Source: Tulasnella sp. 424 (Eukaryota > Basidiomycota > Agaricomycetes > Cantharellales > Tulasnellaceae). From it: a DNA stretch of 64,000 bases. Of the stretch, positions 50,661 to 63,189 are shown one piece after another. The notes under the pieces are model-generated. The model was given only the letters and a program-made list of their open reading frames with translations. It made no database searches and had not been told where the DNA came from. Every line of letters starts with the position of its first letter. The first letter of the stretch is position 1. The position numbers and the translations under genes are program-made. The stretch spans positions 124,001 through 188,000 of the forward strand of contig WSUB01000041.1 in assembly GCA_019633425.1 (NCBI GenBank), in the 5' to 3' direction.

Positions 50661-52586
50661 ATGTACGACCCAACGAAAGAAACAGCTCAGGGAAGGGGAT
50701 GGACAGGGGATGATGGGTACAACTCCAGCTCAAGCCGACCAAACCCGGTTAGGACACGAACTGGCGAAACGCTTACACTCGTCCGGGCAAACACAACCCT
50801 GTCCCATATCAAAGCATTGCTCAAGCCCGTCGCTTTCCTCATTGTTGGTGCCCTGCTTGCCCTCGGACACCACCTTTTCAATAATTGGGCTGATGGCAGA
50901 CCAGTGTACGTTTTTTTTTCAAACCCCTCTGACCGGCAAGTGACTCACTGTGCGCCTATAGCGGATCCTCTCCATCTGTTCCGTCAGTATGGGTGTTTCG
51001 AGTAGGAACAGCCTTCGCGTTTGCCTTCCAAACTATCCTCGCAGCTTGCCTCGGCTTCGTAATCTGCCAACTACTATGGTTCTCCACTCGTCGAAATTTC
51101 CTCAGCCTTCAAGGTCTGCTCGATTCTTTTGGGCTTTGATGTATACGTATGCTGACCACCCCACTCGTTAGACATCGACACCCTCTACCAGGTTGAACGT
51201 CGGGACATCGTTTCCACCATTCTATCCAATGCGATTCGACGAGCCCCGCTCTTAGTCGCGATCACACTCTTGTCATTCCTGCTTCCCATCGCCGCGGTTT
51301 TCACACCTGCCTCTCTTGGTGTATCCTCTTCAGCAAATAGTGATCTTGCAGGCCCGTGCGTCGTCTCCACAGGGAACTTCGCTGAGGCATCGAATCTCCA
51401 ACAAGGCGGGATCCTTCTCAGCGGGTATACTCCTACGGCACAGAAGATCGCTGAATCTGCGTTCTACGGCGGGACCGTCATGCCCCTCCCCGAGTACTGT
51501 GGACAGAACTGTACCTACTTCTTGACCGTGGACTCGTTTACCTTTTCGTGCCAGACAACAGGTGTTACCCTTCCAGAAGGCCAGATGGGCACATTCGATC
51601 CTCAACACCCAGGGCCCGGCATCCAGACCTTCTGGAACGCCACCCTCACCGGCTCTGAAGCCGATCACGATCCTACAATGCCATTCTATCTCGGGTGGGC
51701 CACAGGGGGGATGGTCGTTCCATTTGACAGTTCCATCGGGAGCTCCGGCTCCGCATACTGCACTCCCATGCAGGCGCGCTACAACTTTCAAGTAAGCCCT
51801 CCCGTTACCAGTTAGAACCCGTAACGTTCTTCTGACTCTTTCCCTTAGATTCGGAAGTTCAACGGTCTGCAAACGGTTTCGTACAACATGACGCCAACCG
51901 ATCCGATGCTCGAAGCCACAACTCACGATCAAAACGGTCAGCAACCTTCAACAAAAGCCTTGCGGCTCGGCGCAATGGCGTTGGCAACTCGAGAACTTTT
52001 GCTTGGTGCTCTTTCCGTTCGAACCAACCCGGTCGAAATCGTTTGGGGCTTCAACTCGACCGCGCGGGCAGCGTCGTTCCTCAACATGGGCCTCGGTGAG
52101 ACAGCAACATTTGTCTGGGGAGATGTCATCAAAGGGGTCGAGGAGACTGCCGCTAATGTCACAGCGTCCATGCTCAACCTGGACCTGGGCCTCCAGAACA
52201 GCACATGCGCGTACACTAAAACCCAGCTCGTCTACACATACCACCGGCCGAACTTATGGGCACCATATGGCGTATGCGTCTCATTGCTTCTTAGGTTCTA
52301 ATCCGCAACGCTAACTAGTCTTCCCACCCGCCAGATCGCGCTCTTTGTAGTAGCACTGGCCTTTGTCTTTGGGGTCGTAGTGTTTTTACGCTACAATCCC
52401 GACAATCTGACAACATCGTTCGCCGATACCGTCGGAATCACCCGCAACCGTGACCTAGATGGCCTTGCTCGGTTACACGACAACCGCGCTCAGATCGAGC
52501 CGCTGCTCCATTCAGTCAAGTTTAGGTTAGGTGACATGGGGCGGGGTTACATTGGGTACAGTACTTCTGAGAAGTCCGAACAATAG
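50661..52586 (+). CDS. Membrane protein family copy 7 (MPF7), five exons, 563 aa
   Basis: Exons 50661-50905, 50962-51113 (152 nt), 51172-51791, 51849-52271 and 52335-52586. It is nearly identical to MPF6, including introns. The main differences are a two-codon deletion just after the first ectodomain cysteine (GNFAEASNLQQGG versus the longer form in MPF6), scattered substitutions in that 40-residue stretch, and one codon lost in the C-tail. All cysteines, TMs and the DTVGITRN tail are intact, so it should be functional. Its stop codon lies six bases before a MITE, so its 3' UTR differs from that of MPF6. Confidence 0.9.
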
Positions 52587-52591
52587 AGTTA

Positions 52592-53016
52592 CTGCTGTTT
52601 TCACACGACTTGGCGCCGTGTTCCTTTTCTATTTTTTCGGTCTTGTTGCGTATTTTCACGATTTCTCGCCCAAATCTATCTATATCAACATTGTTTCTTC
52701 TCAAGCATCTCAATAAATGTCTTTTCTTGGTGTCTCTCCATAAAGTAAGTGTAAATATCATTTTGGAAGTCATAGTGAGAATATATGCTGTGAAAGAGGT
52801 GAAATTGGTCCTTCTCCTGGTCAAGGAAATGAGGGAAATAAAACAGGTCTCAATAGCATGTATATTACACATGAACACCTTCATACTATTGAGCTACAGG
52901 TGTCAGACAAAGGTCCAATGTCTAACAGCGAAATCTGAATGAGGAATCGCCGAAATGCATTCACAAACGGAAAAAGTAGAAAAATAACACGGCGCCAAGT
53001 CGTGTGAAAACAGCAG
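52592..53016. mobile_element. 425-bp MITE with 31-bp perfect TIRs and TA target duplication
   Basis: Both ends start CTGCTGTTTTCACACGACTT and match exactly for 31 bp (52592-52622 and 52986-53016). TA dinucleotides flank it (52590-52591, 53017-53018). The paralogous site after MPF6 (near 49315) reads GAGAGTTAAGTATGG with a single TA and no insert, so this is a direct empty-site comparison. The interior is AT-rich and encodes no transposase. TA duplication points to Tc1/mariner-type mobilisation. Confidence 0.95.
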
Positions 53017-53250
53017 TAAGTATGGAGGTTGTCATGGAGGAGGGGTACGTGAATTTGCCCCAAGAGGTTTAATTCGACAACGAGCTCATCTATATTCATT
53101 TTAGTCTTAGCATCGAGAACGCTATGTAGTATGTATTATCCACATGTGCGAATAATTCACACCTGTCGTTCAAAAAGACCATACCTGGCGTTGGCTCAAG
53201 TACGCTCTGCCCCAGCATTGACGTTGTCCCGATCGACAACACTGGTACCA

Positions 53251-53828
53251 GACCGCGTTCTAGTCGTTCTCCGCTCCCGACTAGGAAGTTCCCCCCTTAT
53301 AATTTGGTTTGCGCGTTAGAACCTTAGAAATTTCAATTCCGTGAAGGCGTGCTACTGCTTTGAACAAGTCCGGTATCAAGCACGGATTGAACGTTTGTGG
53401 GATCGGCTTCTGTGACGGTCGTTCACTTTGACACAATTTCACAACACCTCCGGAGTCTCCCATAATAGGCGATGAACGTTCTCGTTAGTGACTCCCAAGA
53501 TAGCTAGGCTAGGGCTGAAAGCATTACGACCGCGAGGATCCTGGTGGCAGTGTGCCCCTCGTCAGGTTTTGTCCAGGTGCGTAATGGCTTCATTTCCTTG
53601 CAACGTCACGAGCGCTCCAACTACAGAAATACGGCAATAAGCGGGGCTAAGACGGTTTGGCCCGCAGCCAAGGTGGCGTTGGGAAGTGAAGGCTGAGTGA
53701 CGTCACGGGTCTTCCTGGCTCCGTCATTGGCACCCGACCGCAGAGAACCATTCAAATAGAGACCAACCACCCAGAATCCAACTTCACATTCATCATTCCC
53801 CCTCACTTTCATACCCCCCTTCCATACC
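53251..53828. other. Intergenic region upstream of the disordered-protein gene
   Basis: About 580 bp with no gene. The last part should carry the promoter and 5' UTR of the gene at 53829. Confidence 0.5.
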
Positions 53829-55948
53829 ATGTCGACCACAACCAATATCTCTCCAAATCTCCCTCTGGGAACTCCTTCAACCGAGTGGGCCAAAGACACC
53901 CAGAACCTCTTGGAAGGGAAGACCAACGATTTCGCAGCTACAGAGCAGAAGACGCCAACTACTGAGATCAGGCAGCCAGCGCTGTCCAGGGGCGAGAGCA
54001 AAGCAAGTACCGTCTTAGACATACCTGGAAGTTGGGGCAAAGAGAACTCAGACTTGCCGACGACTGGTGAGTTAGTTTGAAAAACATGCCATGCTGCGAT
54101 CTCCGACCATTGTGCTGCCTGTATTATACAGGTGGAGACTTGACTTTCGATACTGACAAGGCGTATGCCACTGTGTCCAACGCCTTCAACTCCGCTGCTC
54201 AAGCTGTTCAATCTGGTCTAGCCAACTTGACCTCACCGGCAGGTGCGCGTCTTTCTCTTCAGAACTCGCGCTGTAGCACCCATACTTAATGGCTTTTCGT
54301 TTTGATTCAGTAGATACGTCAACGAATCGACCAGATTTGAAAGCGTCTGGCCCTGTCGGTGCACCGGCTCATCCAAATAGCGCAACCGCCGGCGTAGGCG
54401 AAACCGTCCAAGGAGGGCTCAACAGCTGGATGGAGACGGCCAGAAACGCTGTCAATTCTCTTAGCACGACTCAGAAATCTTCCGGTCCCGAAGATCCAGC
54501 TCATGGTACGCCGGATCTGACCCACTATCAGTTTACCTGATCAGCTAACGCTTCGTCACGTTCTCTAGTCGTTGGTCTTCTCCCCGCACCGCCGGCTTCT
54601 GGGTTGAAACAGGAAGGCGAAGCATCATCTTCCGAACTCCATCTCAAATCTGGTGGCACAATGATCAACACAAGCCCTCCAACCGACCTTCACCCCGGTC
54701 AATCCGACCAGAACATCAACGTCGCACCTCGCTCGTACAGCATCCCATCAGGCCCTTCCCCCGTCGACGCCGTACCTGCAGGCGAAACCCGAGCCAACCT
54801 TGACACCACTCACGCCGGAAACTACGCATACACCAACTTACCTACCAAGGAAGGCAACGTCGTCGATCCTCACGCCGGTGAACCCAAGACCGGGTATGTC
54901 GATCAAGCTAGGGCCGCTGTATCTCGCGTCACCGCAGATCCAATGGGTAGTTTGACTGGTGCTTTGGCCGCCGTTGGGCTTGGTGGTGCCGCCGGTGCTA
55001 CCGCTGTTGCGGCTGAGCACAAGGACAAGTCTGCGAAGGAGGTCGAACCTGTAGAAGAAATCGATACGGCGACGACTGGGAAGGTCGCGAAGAGTTCTTC
55101 CCCGAAAGGAGAAAACTTCTTGGCACCGAAGGGCGTCGTTGGTTCACCGATCTCCGTCGATGAGGATGTCCAAGCAGCCTTGGCCAAGGCTGAAGGAAGG
55201 GCTCAACCAGAGAAGAGTGGACCTACGGTCGATGTAAGTCAAACTACTTGCGCGACCAAGCATTGTACTCACTCTCGTTGTGCCATAGGATATAAATGCT
55301 GCCGCGAAGAAGGAACATGATATTGCCGCCGAAGTGGGAGGCCGACCAACTGGCCCAACCCACACCAGCTCGAATCCCATCCAGACGACCTCCAACACTC
55401 ACGAGACTAAGGCTGCGGTGGCTACTTCTCCAGCAACTGCCGTTGGCGAGACTGGTAGCCCCGAACATCCTGAGGCGGTTGGAAAGACGCATGTCGCTGA
55501 TAGCTTCAAGAATACCGTCAAATCCGCTGCCGAGGAGATGAAACCAAGCTCGAAGAAGAAGGATGGTGATGCGCCAGCTATTACAACCACGACGAATACT
55601 CAAGAGAAGGCTGCTCCTGCCACCTCACCTGCTACCTCGGTGGAAGCAAGGACTAACTCTCCCGCTAGCAAGGCTATTCCTATGGTCAACACGGAAGTCG
55701 GCGGTCATTCTCGTGACGCGACCGATACCACCAGCACGACTGCAACTTCGGGCTCGATCCCTTCATCCCCCTCAAAAAGCCACAAGCGAGGACCCTCTCT
55801 GAAGGACCGTATCAAGGGCGAGATGAAAGTGCTTACTGGCAAACTATCGAAGAACGAAGCCAAGGTCGAGGAAGGGAAAGCTTTGAAGACTGGTGGGTTG
55901 AGTGCCACGAGCGCTGCGAACAGCCCTATCAGCCCCGCGAAGAAGTAA
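53829..55948 (+). CDS. Intrinsically disordered, LEA-like basidiomycete protein, five exons, 622 aa
   Basis: Exons 53829-54066, 54132-54242, 54311-54505, 54569-55233 and 55289-55948, all GT-AG and in phase. The protein is rich in Thr, Ser, Pro, Ala, Lys and Glu and has no fold I can name. Short amphipathic pieces recur (AYATVSNAFNSAAQAVQSG; GLNSWMETARNAVNSL; YVDQARAAVSRVTADPMG), followed by an Ala-Gly-rich hydrophobic patch (GALAAVGLGGAAGATAVAA). The end (PSLKDRIKGEMKVLTGKL, then a Lys/Glu region) is a tail I recall from many Agaricomycete hypothetical proteins; KGEMKVLTGKLSKNEAKVEEG resembles CsbD/LEA-type stress proteins. A role in stress or desiccation protection is inference. Confidence 0.8.
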
Positions 55949-57832
55949 ACGGTCTTGTAATGATGACAGTATAGTACTATGGGTTCTTGTAGTCGTATGT
56001 TCGCTGTAATACATAATATACCACATGGGACATCCGCGATTCTAGAGAGGGTTTTGTCGAGATCGAATGCGTGTTTCCTCGTCTGGCTCCGTGTCTTACT
56101 GCGGCGAGGGCTTTGGAATTATTCTCCTTTCCCGTAATCGTAGGTCTAGATGAATTTTCCCCCTCGTACTTATCTTCCGTACACATTCTACGGTTTGTCG
56201 GCTTCGTCCCAAATTCTCGCTCGTGGTGGAGACGGGAGCCTCTGGCCGTAGTTAGTCCCATCACTTGTAAATATTAGGTAGAGCATCATCTCTTTTCACC
56301 CTCCTCGCTATTCGGGATACCCGCTGTAGGTCTCCTGACCTCTCCCGTGGTCGCCGTTGGCGGATTGAGACATGCGGCACAGCATTCTCAAAACGACGTC
56401 GAGTGATAAACCCTATAGACTTGAAAGTAACGTTCGCTTTCATCCTCAACGATCAGCCTCATGTCTCGCAGGAAAGGAAGCGAAGGCAGCTCACGACGCA
56501 CCTAGTAAGCAGGTCATCAACTCGTCCGCTCTGACGATTGACCTCCGACTGAGATAAAGGCGCGACAGAGACCACCTGGACCAATGAAGCAGTTTCCATC
56601 CTCGCTGGAAACTTGGAGTCCATACACAAACTCGTCCGGAAAAGAGGGGTGCATCACTTAAACACGTCGATGCGAGTGAAACAGTAAACGCATACAGTCC
56701 GTAGGGCGGATGTAATTCATTAGGGTTCGACGGAGCCGTAAACCAATCTGAACGGTTCAAACATTTCGAGAAAGGTACGGTCATCGAACTACTAGGCCGG
56801 ATCGTTCAAGTCATCCAAAGGGTACCGCACGTATAGAGTCCCAATTAAAGTGCGCTGGTGAGCCAGGGGCGTCTAAGCGGAAGTCAATTGCAGCTCACAT
56901 GTCGTGTGGTTCATGGTCGTCAAAAAGCGAGACGCCGTTTAGTGGATGGACTGAGACTACATCTGTTCAGACTGGGGAGTTGAATGATTGTTGACGCCCG
57001 TCGGCGCGACCGCCGGCCCCGAGTCCACGTAAGCACCGTCGTTCAAACCCTCTTAGGGAACCTCCGCCTCAATACAACATCACCATCACACTAAGCCTGG
57101 GAACGTCAAAGAGCTGCTCAAGTCGTGGCTGGTGGATTTGGCTTTGAGAATGCTCGATTCCCCTCACGAGACTCGCTGAAGCCTTTTACCTCTTGAAGTA
57201 AGGTACTGGTCTGTCCCTCTGTGAGTTTCTAGTCATTATACCAGGAGATTTGATCGTATGAGCAATTGTTAGCTGCTCGGCAGGACAGATTGGGGTTTCT
57301 TGTTAAACTTCTCTAAGTATCCCCCGGATTTCATGGCATTCGCGCAGGCGTCGCCGTCTTGAGCCGATTATCGCCCCCACGATTTACGGCGTCAGGGCCC
57401 CACCGAAGTCTCTACTATGCGAACCACAACAGAACCTTCTGCCGGCAGCACCCGAGGCCCCAGACGGAAGGGTTAACACCCTTCCATAAGTGTGACTTCC
57501 CTCAGCTATGGATTGACTCGGACGACGCGGTCACTGCATCGGTGTATCAGCGACCTACTCCCGTGATTCGGGATCGTTTTTCCTACTACATCAAAACGAG
57601 TTGGATATGCGGACTACACTCCTACGACTTCGCGGCACAAACAGGAGGGAAAGATGTACAGTTGCTGTAGTTGAATGAATTCGGAGACCTCGGTTGATCC
57701 TGAAGCAAGGTGTGACACGAATGGTTCAGATGGAGTACCAGTGTTGTGACTAACAGTAAGTAACCTAGTAAACGTTGTACATCAAATACGTAGGTACATG
57801 AATTTTCGCGAAAACTCAGCAAAAGACCCCGC
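55949..57832. other. Convergent spacer
   Basis: About 1.9 kb between two stop codons. No recognisable gene; short open frames only. Confidence 0.5.
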
Positions 57833-60348
57833 TCAAACTGGAATGTCTCCCGAAGCATCTTCTCGGTTAGATAATCGACGGACTTCAGCAGCTTGGTTCG
57901 AAGCATTAGCTACTTCGTCAGTCAGTTCGATTTTTTCAAAGATTTCAGCAGCTTCGGTATAAAGACGAATTGCGTCACTGTAGTCACCCTGATCGCGATG
58001 CACGCCAGCAAGGCGAAGCAAAGCGTAAGCTCTCCCGTATCGGTCGCCGATGTCGATACAGATGTTCAAGGATTCCGAAAGGAGTGTGATGGCCTGGCTG
58101 TACTCATTTCGAAGCCGATGCACCTCAGCGAGGCTCTTCAAAGCAGAGGCTCTGCCATATTTGTCGCCGATGTCGGTGCGGATTTGTATTGCCTCCGAGT
58201 AGAACATAATGGCCTGGCTGTACTCGCCTCGAGCCCGATGCACTGAAGCGAGTCCCCAAAGAGCGCTGGCTCTCCCTTGTCTGTCGCCGGTCTCGGTGCA
58301 AATTTGTTGAACCTTCGAGTAGAATCCAATGGCCTCATCGTACTCGTCCCGATCTCGATGCAGGTCAGCGAGACCTTTCAGAGCATCGACGGTCCCTGGT
58401 TCGTCGCCGATGTCGGTGTGGATCTGTAGGGCCTCCGAGTAGAATCTAATGGCCTGATCGTACTCGTTCCGAAATCGATGCACCTCAGCGAGACCCCCCA
58501 GAGCAGTGGCTCTCCCTGGTTCGTGATCGAGGTCGGTGAAGATTTTTAGGGCCTCCGAGTAGAATGGAATGGCCTTGCTGAGCTCATCTTGACACCGATT
58601 CACTGCCCCCAGCTGCACCAGTGCAGTCGCCATTCCTTTCCTGTTGCCATTGTCTGTGTAGCCATCCAGAGCCTTTGTGAAGCAGTCTAATGCATTGAGG
58701 TAGTCATCCTGCTGAAAATGCATAGCTCCCAGTTGCATCAGAAGCCCAGGAGAGCGACCTCTGGAAGTCGCTGTATCCGAAGTCCGGAGAGGGTTTGGGA
58801 TAACCGTGGGCTGCATCGAACGGTTGAACCCGATCAATCGCATGGAATCGATCCTCATGAGCAACACTCACCATCCAGTCGATTGACTTCCGACAATCTT
58901 CAGCAGTCGGTCGTTTGCTGGGGTCAATGCTCCAACACACGAGAATGAGGGAGCAAAGCGCCTGGATCAACGACATGCGAGCGTCGCCGGTGATGGATGG
59001 GAGATCCCCCTGAATGACACGTTTGATAACGATCGTGTCCTTGACGTCTTGAAATGGAATGGAGCCGGTCATGACCTACGTCGGAGTTTTTTTGAGCCTC
59101 GATTGCGAATAAATACTAGTACGACTCTGATATTACCTCGAATGCCACCCACCCTAACGCCCAGATGTCGCTGTAGAGGCCAGGCTTTTCCTCGTACAGC
59201 AGTTCTGGAGCAGCCCAACGGAGGGTGTAATGATCTCCCGTTAGCGTTATCGTATTGGTGGAGGCATTGAATGTTGCTTCCAGCGAAAGCGCCGCCAGGG
59301 GTTTGTTTTGAGCTGGCTTTGTCTCCTTGTCGAGATCATCGGGTTTAAGACGACGGGCCGATCCAAAGTCGGTAATCACAGCGCGTAGTTCTGAGTTTAC
59401 TAATACGTTTAGCTGCGGGGTAAGAACAAAGTTAGCTAAGTAGATCGCCAGGGCACTGTCGAAACCTACAGATTTGAGGTCACCGTGGCATATGGGGGGC
59501 CGTCGGTTATGGAGGTATTCCACTCCGCTCGCCACATCGTTAATCTGGAGTAAAGAGCGTAAGAGGCTGGTCGACGAAAAGCGGTTCGGTCGTACCAGCG
59601 AGATCCGTTCCGGAATTTCCCACTCTCCCGAGGCGATGAAGTCCCTCAAGGTGCCGTTTTCTTCCCAGGGAAAGACCAACCATATTATATCATTAGATAG
59701 GTCCTCGACGAACCCTTCCAGCTCGATTATGTTTTCATTGGAAAGTCCGACCAAGACTTCCGCTTCTCTGACCGTCAACTGAACCGAAAATCAAATACTT
59801 AGCGCTGAAACTCCTGCGTGATCGGATGAAGTATTCTGACCCCCAATACCCGCGCCATATCGCCAGACATCTTCATCTTCTTTACAGCTACAGCCTGCAA
59901 GATTAGAGTCGATGAGCTGCTCGACGTTCCTGACAATGCCTAGAGACGCTGAGTAGTACAGACCTTCAGCCCTTGAGAGGTTTCACCGGCAGAACGACCT
60001 GCGTCGAGACTTGTGTTTTCGGTAGGGCCAGATCGATTTGTGCCGCCCGTACCACCTGATGGAGGGGTCAAGAAGGCCCGTGAAACCGTTGCGTGGCCCC
60101 CTCTGAACTCGCAGGAGTCTTTTGGGAATTCGATTGAGGACTGATCGATCCGCCATTTTGCGAGTTTCTCGAGCCTTTGCATCTATCGGGGAAACATTGC
60201 TTTGATGAGCAATTAGAGTGTCGGTTGAGACCTGAGAGCAACGTACCATTTTAGCGCTCGGCTGGAATGGACTTGAGGAAGCGTCGTGATTCGACGGTGA
60301 CCCAGGCAACCCAGTAGGACCGACATCGTGACTTCCGTCTCTTTGCAT
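57833..60348 (-). CDS. Protein kinase fused to seven TPR repeats, eight exons, 693 aa
   Basis: Exons 60348-60247, 60182-59964, 59894-59850, 59778-59596, 59544-59470, 59412-59137, 59075-58872 and 58810-57833. A Ser-rich leader precedes a TKL-like kinase domain: Gly loop RGGHATVSRA (61-70), lysine K112 in AVAVKK, catalytic loop CHGDLKSLNVLV with D205 and N210, DFG at 223-225, and WAAPELLYEEKPGLYSDIWA. The catalytic residues look intact. The last exon holds seven 40-residue TPRs (about residues 394-673), such as GLAEVHRFRNEYDQAIRFYS. Kinase-TPR fusions are common in mushroom-forming fungi; the TPRs likely bind a partner. The start was placed at MQRDGSHD; an upstream open stretch lacks support. 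Confidence 0.88.
57896..58735 (-). repeat. Seven tandem 120-bp TPR-coding repeats
   Basis: A 40-codon unit with consensus GLAxVHRxRxEYxQAIxFYS followed by EALQIxTDIGDxxGRASAL. The outer repeats (first and last) are more diverged than the inner ones, as expected if new repeats arise by internal unequal exchange. Confidence 0.9.
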
Positions 60349-63189
60349 TGGATGTTTAGTTGAGAAGCGCCCGCGTGATGATGAGAGTCGGCGTGCTTCG
60401 ACGGGTTTCGCAGAGAGGGGGGAAGCGGACGGAGTGTCGATGGGGGGCTGGGAGAATTGTGACAGAGGGTATAAAAGAAACACACCACCCGGCGCCACCT
60501 CGTCCTTTGCGGGGTGAACGAGCACGCCGCAACGTGGTTCTAGCCTGAAAAGAATCTTCCTTGCAAGCCCGCAGGACGTTCTATCGGCAATCGCCGTGCG
60601 CAATTAACATGATCACGCGCCACTAGTGCAGAACCTTATCACATAAGCGGTAGGGTCGTGCTTCGCACGCCGGGCCCGCGACATCGGAAGTTGATTCGAA
60701 ATTAGCTAGGAAGAAGGAGCAAGTGAGGAGGGAACGGAACGGAACGGCGAGCTCGCTATAATAGGAAGGACTAGTCTGCGTCAGACGTCGCGGAGGGTGG
60801 ATGCACTCGCCCTTGGCCCTCGTGGTGCTGCTTTCTCTCGCGGGTTTGCGAGAGACGGCATCGTCTGGCTTGGGGAGGGAGAGAAACGTCGTGTTTCAAG
60901 GATGTAGTCCAGGACGTGAGTAATCGCCGCGCGGTCGGCGTGGAGGACACTGAATATTATAGCAGTTTTCAGAATGATAGTCGCGCGTTTCCCCGGGTCC
61001 GAAATATTGAAAATACCCAGTGAGACGGAAATACGCGACTCCGCTCCACTAAATGGACAGATTAGCTAGAAATGTGCGAGACCTCGCTTCTGAGCCTATT
61101 CTCCAGGGCGTGAAGGCGTCCTTTTCGCTGTTATCCTTTCCACTTCTAAACTCCCGCACGGTCGGGAAAAACACTCGCCAGCCATCAAAACTCGGTTCCG
61201 CGGCATGCCATCACGCAGGGCGTCTCTAATACTGAATCTCCGGGGCGTGATGTCGAGGTAATGGCCGTATGTGTATCTCATGATTTGTGACCCGGCGGGT
61301 TAAGGCCACGGGTGATCGTGCCCGCGGTACAATATCTCTTGGAGCCGATGTCGCATATTGAGGTCCGTCATGCCCTAGAGAATTATTATTAAATGTAGAT
61401 TCTCTATTTTCGAAAGCTTGGACATTGTATTGCGTGTGCGACACTGCACATCGCAATGGACCAAGGACCCCCCAGAGAATCTAGAAGACTGGGCATTTAG
61501 GAGGTTTTAAGCACGTCACGCCCTTGGGCTTTAAGCCGCTATCACGATACAGTTTAATTTAAGACAAAATATGAAGGTATTGGGGAGATATCGTGCTTTA
61601 AGGAATTCAGCGTAAATCGGACTGTGGGAAGGATCGACTATCCTTCGGAAAAGTGCTGTAATTGCATGTCTCGATCGGCTGGACCTCGCTCAACTTCGCC
61701 CTGAGTTGCATCCGCTGGTTAATGCACTGCGATCAGAAAAAGAGGTAGCGCTTGATCATCTCCCTCCTGTTCTCGCACATCGAGCTGTTTGCTGAGTCCG
61801 CGTGGAGACGATCTTTGGGAGAAAAGTACGCAGTGCTGCCCCGACATTCGCCTGGTGGCGTCCGGAGTCTTGGAGCGACCGAAGAGATCGATCCAACGCC
61901 TTCCCAGGTCCTATCTGGACCGTATAGCCTTTGCTGAACATGATTATCGTGCGATTGGTCAAACGCAACCCTTCTGAAACCCCCACTACTAACGTTAGGT
62001 TAGTAAAGATTTGGTCCCTGTAGTTTAGATGATGCTCTTCACTCGTGCTTCCGTAACAGAGCCTTGGGTTGCGGCGCCTTATCTCTCGATGCTGTGAGCC
62101 CTTCAATGTGGTACTTTGGGAAGCCAATTGGCTTCCATAATTGACAAGACTATAACCGAGGCCGAGTATGAGAGGAAGGAGCAACTGTCCCGTCCGAAAA
62201 TCCGGAAATCTCTGCACGCTAGCCGAGTTGCTGAATCTGCCGATGTTTGTGACGCTCAACGTGAAGCTCGCCGGGTTGCCGCAAAAGAAACTTGCCAGAA
62301 CCGTCGCAACGGCTAAACTGGCTTCGCGGGAAGACCCTGTATAATTTCACTTAGGATGGGTCCCGGCGCAATCTCTATCCAAAGACTTCATTGAACGCGC
62401 TACAAAGGCAAGTTAATATTACGGCCTATGGTTGGTTTTTTCTGCTCTCTGAGTTGTGCGCGCCTCGATTTCAGATTTCTGGGCACATGCTTGAACATGT
62501 AACACATAATCCGTTCTTTTTGGAGCCCAGTCTAGATTTATTCGTGCCAAGTTTGTCTAGGCCTTTCATGAGATGGGGCAGATTCGAGAGCTAAATTTCA
62601 ACGAGCATTGCATGCGCCATTTCTGTGACTGTCGACAACGGCGGAGGAAAACTTGGCGGTTGGTTGCCGGAGAGGGACAATTTGCCTCCGTTGGTGTTTA
62701 TATGGGGACCCTTCTTGACCCAATCCCCAGCCCCACATCACCCGGTCTTCTCGGTACACCCTAAGAGGAATCTGGAAAAAAATATTCTGTGTCGCCTCGT
62801 ATCTCGTCCCCTCTATCGAGCTCGAGCGTTTGGCAGTTTGCGAGGGAGACGTCGCTCGGTTGAGGGTTACTATGATGTCACGTTATCATTTGTGGCGGCG
62901 TCTTTCGGCGACGCGCCTCGCCGCGTCGATTGAATCGCAGACTAATTAATGATCGACAGTGGACGCGCACATCCAGACTAAGGTACCGTAACGGTTGTTG
63001 TCAGAATACCTCGTGGCAATAAAGGAGGATTGGAGTATATAAAGCTACTCTGGGCCTCGTCCTCTCTCCCAACTTTTGACGTTCCAGCTCTCTCGCCCTC
63101 GCCCTCGTCAGCTTGCCTCCACCTGCCCTTCCCTTGCTCCCACTCGTAAATTGCCTTCGTCTTGACTTACAAGCCCTTCGCCTATCACC
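60349..63189. other. Intergenic region without a supportable gene
   Basis: About 2.8 kb upstream of two divergent genes. Open frames such as 61756-62259 (-) and 62116-62316 (+) have no recognisable domain. A short GGAAC repeat lies near 60730-60745. Confidence 0.45.

Larger units (their letters stand above)
50210..53250 (+). repeat. Segmental duplication, unit 2 (contains MPF7 and a MITE)
   Basis: Partner of 46921-49560. It is longer by the 425-bp MITE at 52592-53016, absent from unit 1. Confidence 0.88.

Noticed and set aside
52610..52942. Open frames inside the MITE as a transposase
   Set aside because: They lack a DDE/D catalytic triad or helix-turn-helix, are AT-driven and run through the TIRs.
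61756..62259. 167-codon minus-strand open frame
   Set aside because: No recognisable motif and atypical composition; overlapping plus-strand frames are equally open.
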